A stretch of DNA of 7,513 nt, taken from Zoogloeaceae bacterium. Its GTDB lineage: Bacteria; Pseudomonadota; Gammaproteobacteria; Burkholderiales; Rhodocyclaceae. Location: NCBI GenBank assembly GCA_031278735.1, contig JAITJU010000191.1:1-7513 (forward strand), written 5' to 3'. The position numbers were made by a program, and so were the translations under genes. Below, piece by piece: positions 6,420 through 7,513 of this stretch. Within the stretch, counting starts at the first letter, position 1, and each line of letters opens with the position of its first letter. The notes beneath the pieces are model-generated. The model was not told where the DNA came from and searched no databases. It saw only the letters and a list, made by a program, of their open reading frames with translations.

Positions 6420-6435
6420 ACGTTTGGACGACACA

Positions 6436-7513
6436 ATGACCTCCGCGACACTGGAAATTTCTCCCGAAAGCCTCCCCGACGCCGCCGCGCCGTCCGAACG
6501 GCAGACCGTGGAATTCGCGCTCGGCGGCCTGGCCTGCGCCGCTTGCGCGGCGCGCGTGGAACGGCAGATCAACAAACTCCCCGGCGTCGAGGCGACGGTC
6601 AACTTCGCCGCCGAGCGCGCGCATGTGCGCTTCGAGCCGGGCACAACCGGCGTCGAACAATTGATCGAGACCATCAGAAAAACCGGCTTCACCGCGACCG
6701 TGTCGACCCACGCCACGCGGGAAGCGGAAAAGGTTCAGCAGGCGGCGACGCGAAAGGAGGAAACGCGCCGTTTCCTCGTCGCCGCCCTGCTGACGCTGCC
6801 CCTGATCGCGCAAATGCCCTTCATGTTTACGGGTGATACGCATCACGACATCCTGCCGCGCTGGCTGCAATTCGCCCTGGCGACGCCCGTGCAATTCTGG
6901 ATCGGCTGGCGTTTTTATCGCGGCGGATTTTCCGCCTTGCGCGGCGGCGTCGGCAACATGGACGTGCTGGTCGCCCTGGGCACCAGCATGGCCTGGGGCT
7001 ACAGCGCCGTGGTCACGCTGGCCGGGCTTGCCCATTACCACGTCTATTATGAAGCCTCGGCCAGCGTCATCACGCTCGTTCTGCTAGGCAAGATTCTCGA
7101 ATCCCGCGCCAAGGCGAAAACCGCCGCCGCCATTGAATCCCTGGCGCGCCTGCAACCGCAAACGGCATATATCGAGCGGGCGGGCGAACTCATCGAAACG
7201 CCGGTCGCCGAACTCATTCCCGGCGACATCTTCGTCGTGCGGGCGGGCGAGGCCGTGCCCGTCGACGGCGAGGTGCTTGTCGGCGAATCCCACATCAACG
7301 AAGCCATGCTGACCGGCGAGGCCATGCCCGTCGCCAAGACGGCAGGCGGCAAGGTCTATGCCGCCACGGTAAACGGCAACGGTCTCCTGCGCTGCCGGGC
7401 AACCGGCGTGGGCGCGCACACGCTGCTGGCGGGCATCATCCGCCTGGTCGGTGAAGCGCCAGGCTCCAAGGCGAATGTCCAGCGGCTCGCCGACCGCATC
7501 GCCGCCGTCTTCG
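6436..7513 (+). CDS. copA: Heavy-metal P1B-type ATPase, CopA-like copper exporter, 3' end beyond the window
   Basis: An inner-membrane ATPase that would pump Cu(I) out of the cytoplasm. The first 359 residues are visible. One N-terminal heavy-metal-binding domain occupies about 24-90, with the metal motif GLACAAC (Cys34, Cys37); consensus is GMTCxxC, so Met and Thr are replaced. Membrane segments follow near 112-131, 143-161, 177-197 and 203-221. These carry the sequences GNMDVLVALGTSMAWGYS (173-190) and YYEASASVITLVLLGKILE, typical of bacterial CopA. The actuator domain includes PGDIFVVRAGEAVPVDGEV and the dephosphorylation motif TGE at 293-295. The CPC ion-pathway motif, DKTGT phosphorylation site and nucleotide domain lie beyond the right edge, so metal specificity cannot be confirmed. 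ATG 6436 begins 16 bp after the regulator stop, with only a weak GGAC ahead of it; the upstream ATG 6367 lies inside the regulator gene and is less likely. Co-transcribed with the regulator. Confidence 0.92.
   Translation, partial: MTSATLEISPESLPDAAAPSERQTVEFALGGLACAACAARVERQINKLPGVEATVNFAAERAHVRFEPGTTGVEQLIETIRKTGFTATVSTHATREAEKVQQAATRKEETRRFLVAALLTLPLIAQMPFMFTGDTHHDILPRWLQFALATPVQFWIGWRFYRGGFSALRGGVGNMDVLVALGTSMAWGYSAVVTLAGLAHYHVYYEASASVITLVLLGKILESRAKAKTAAAIESLARLQPQTAYIERAGELIETPVAELIPGDIFVVRAGEAVPVDGEVLVGESHINEAMLTGEAMPVAKTAGGKVYAATVNGNGLLRCRATGVGAHTLLAGIIRLVGEAPGSKANVQRLADRIAAVF
7312..7320 (+). other. TGE actuator motif of the P-type ATPase
   Basis: Codons for Thr293-Gly294-Glu295, within MLTGEAMPV. 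This loop dephosphorylates the catalytic aspartate in P-type ATPases, and its presence shows the visible part is intact and not a decayed copy. Confidence 0.9.

Overview
The window is a compact stretch of GC-rich Gram-negative DNA, with every gene on the + strand. An outer-membrane TonB-dependent receptor, an SbmA/BacA-type inner-membrane transporter pair and a MerR-CopA pair point to a proteobacterium. Codon style and family flavour suggest a betaproteobacterium, but this is only an impression. No mobile element, CRISPR array, tRNA or rRNA was recognised.

Block 1 (1-5818) looks like one transcription unit for uptake of a chelated metal or peptide-like compound. It opens with a TonB-dependent siderophore-type receptor (1-2223) whose start codon lies left of the window. 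The reading frame is open from base 1 and encodes a clear signal peptide ending AWA|Q at 108/109. It passes through an uninterrupted run of 21 C (16-36), read as seven prolines just before the signal peptide. Any change in tract length that is not a multiple of three would lead to an early stop, so this receptor is a strong candidate for phase-variable (ON/OFF) expression; it reads ON as given. After a 69-bp junction with a possible 28-codon leader ORF come two tandem paralogous 590-residue ABC transporters (2293-4065 and 4046-5818). Each fuses an SbmA/BacA/YddA/ABCD-type membrane domain to an ATPase domain. They overlap by 20 bp and still share long identical DNA blocks, including a perfect 52-bp match. 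The receptor would bring a ligand into the periplasm, and the ABC pair, as homodimers or a heterodimer, would move a ligand across the inner membrane. The ligand is unknown.

Block 2 (5857 to the right edge) is a metal-efflux unit. An AT-richer intergenic region holds a MerR-type promoter with a 19-bp spacer. It is followed by a MerR-family metal sensor (5934-6419) and, 16 bp later, a P1B-type ATPase resembling copper exporter CopA (6436 onward, cut by the window end after the TGE actuator motif). The sensor probably activates its own operon in response to Cu(I) or a similar soft metal.

The observations most worth a second look are the poly-C tract in the receptor gene, the receptor plus duplicated SbmA/BacA-type ABC pair, and the unusual cysteine layout of the MerR sensor.
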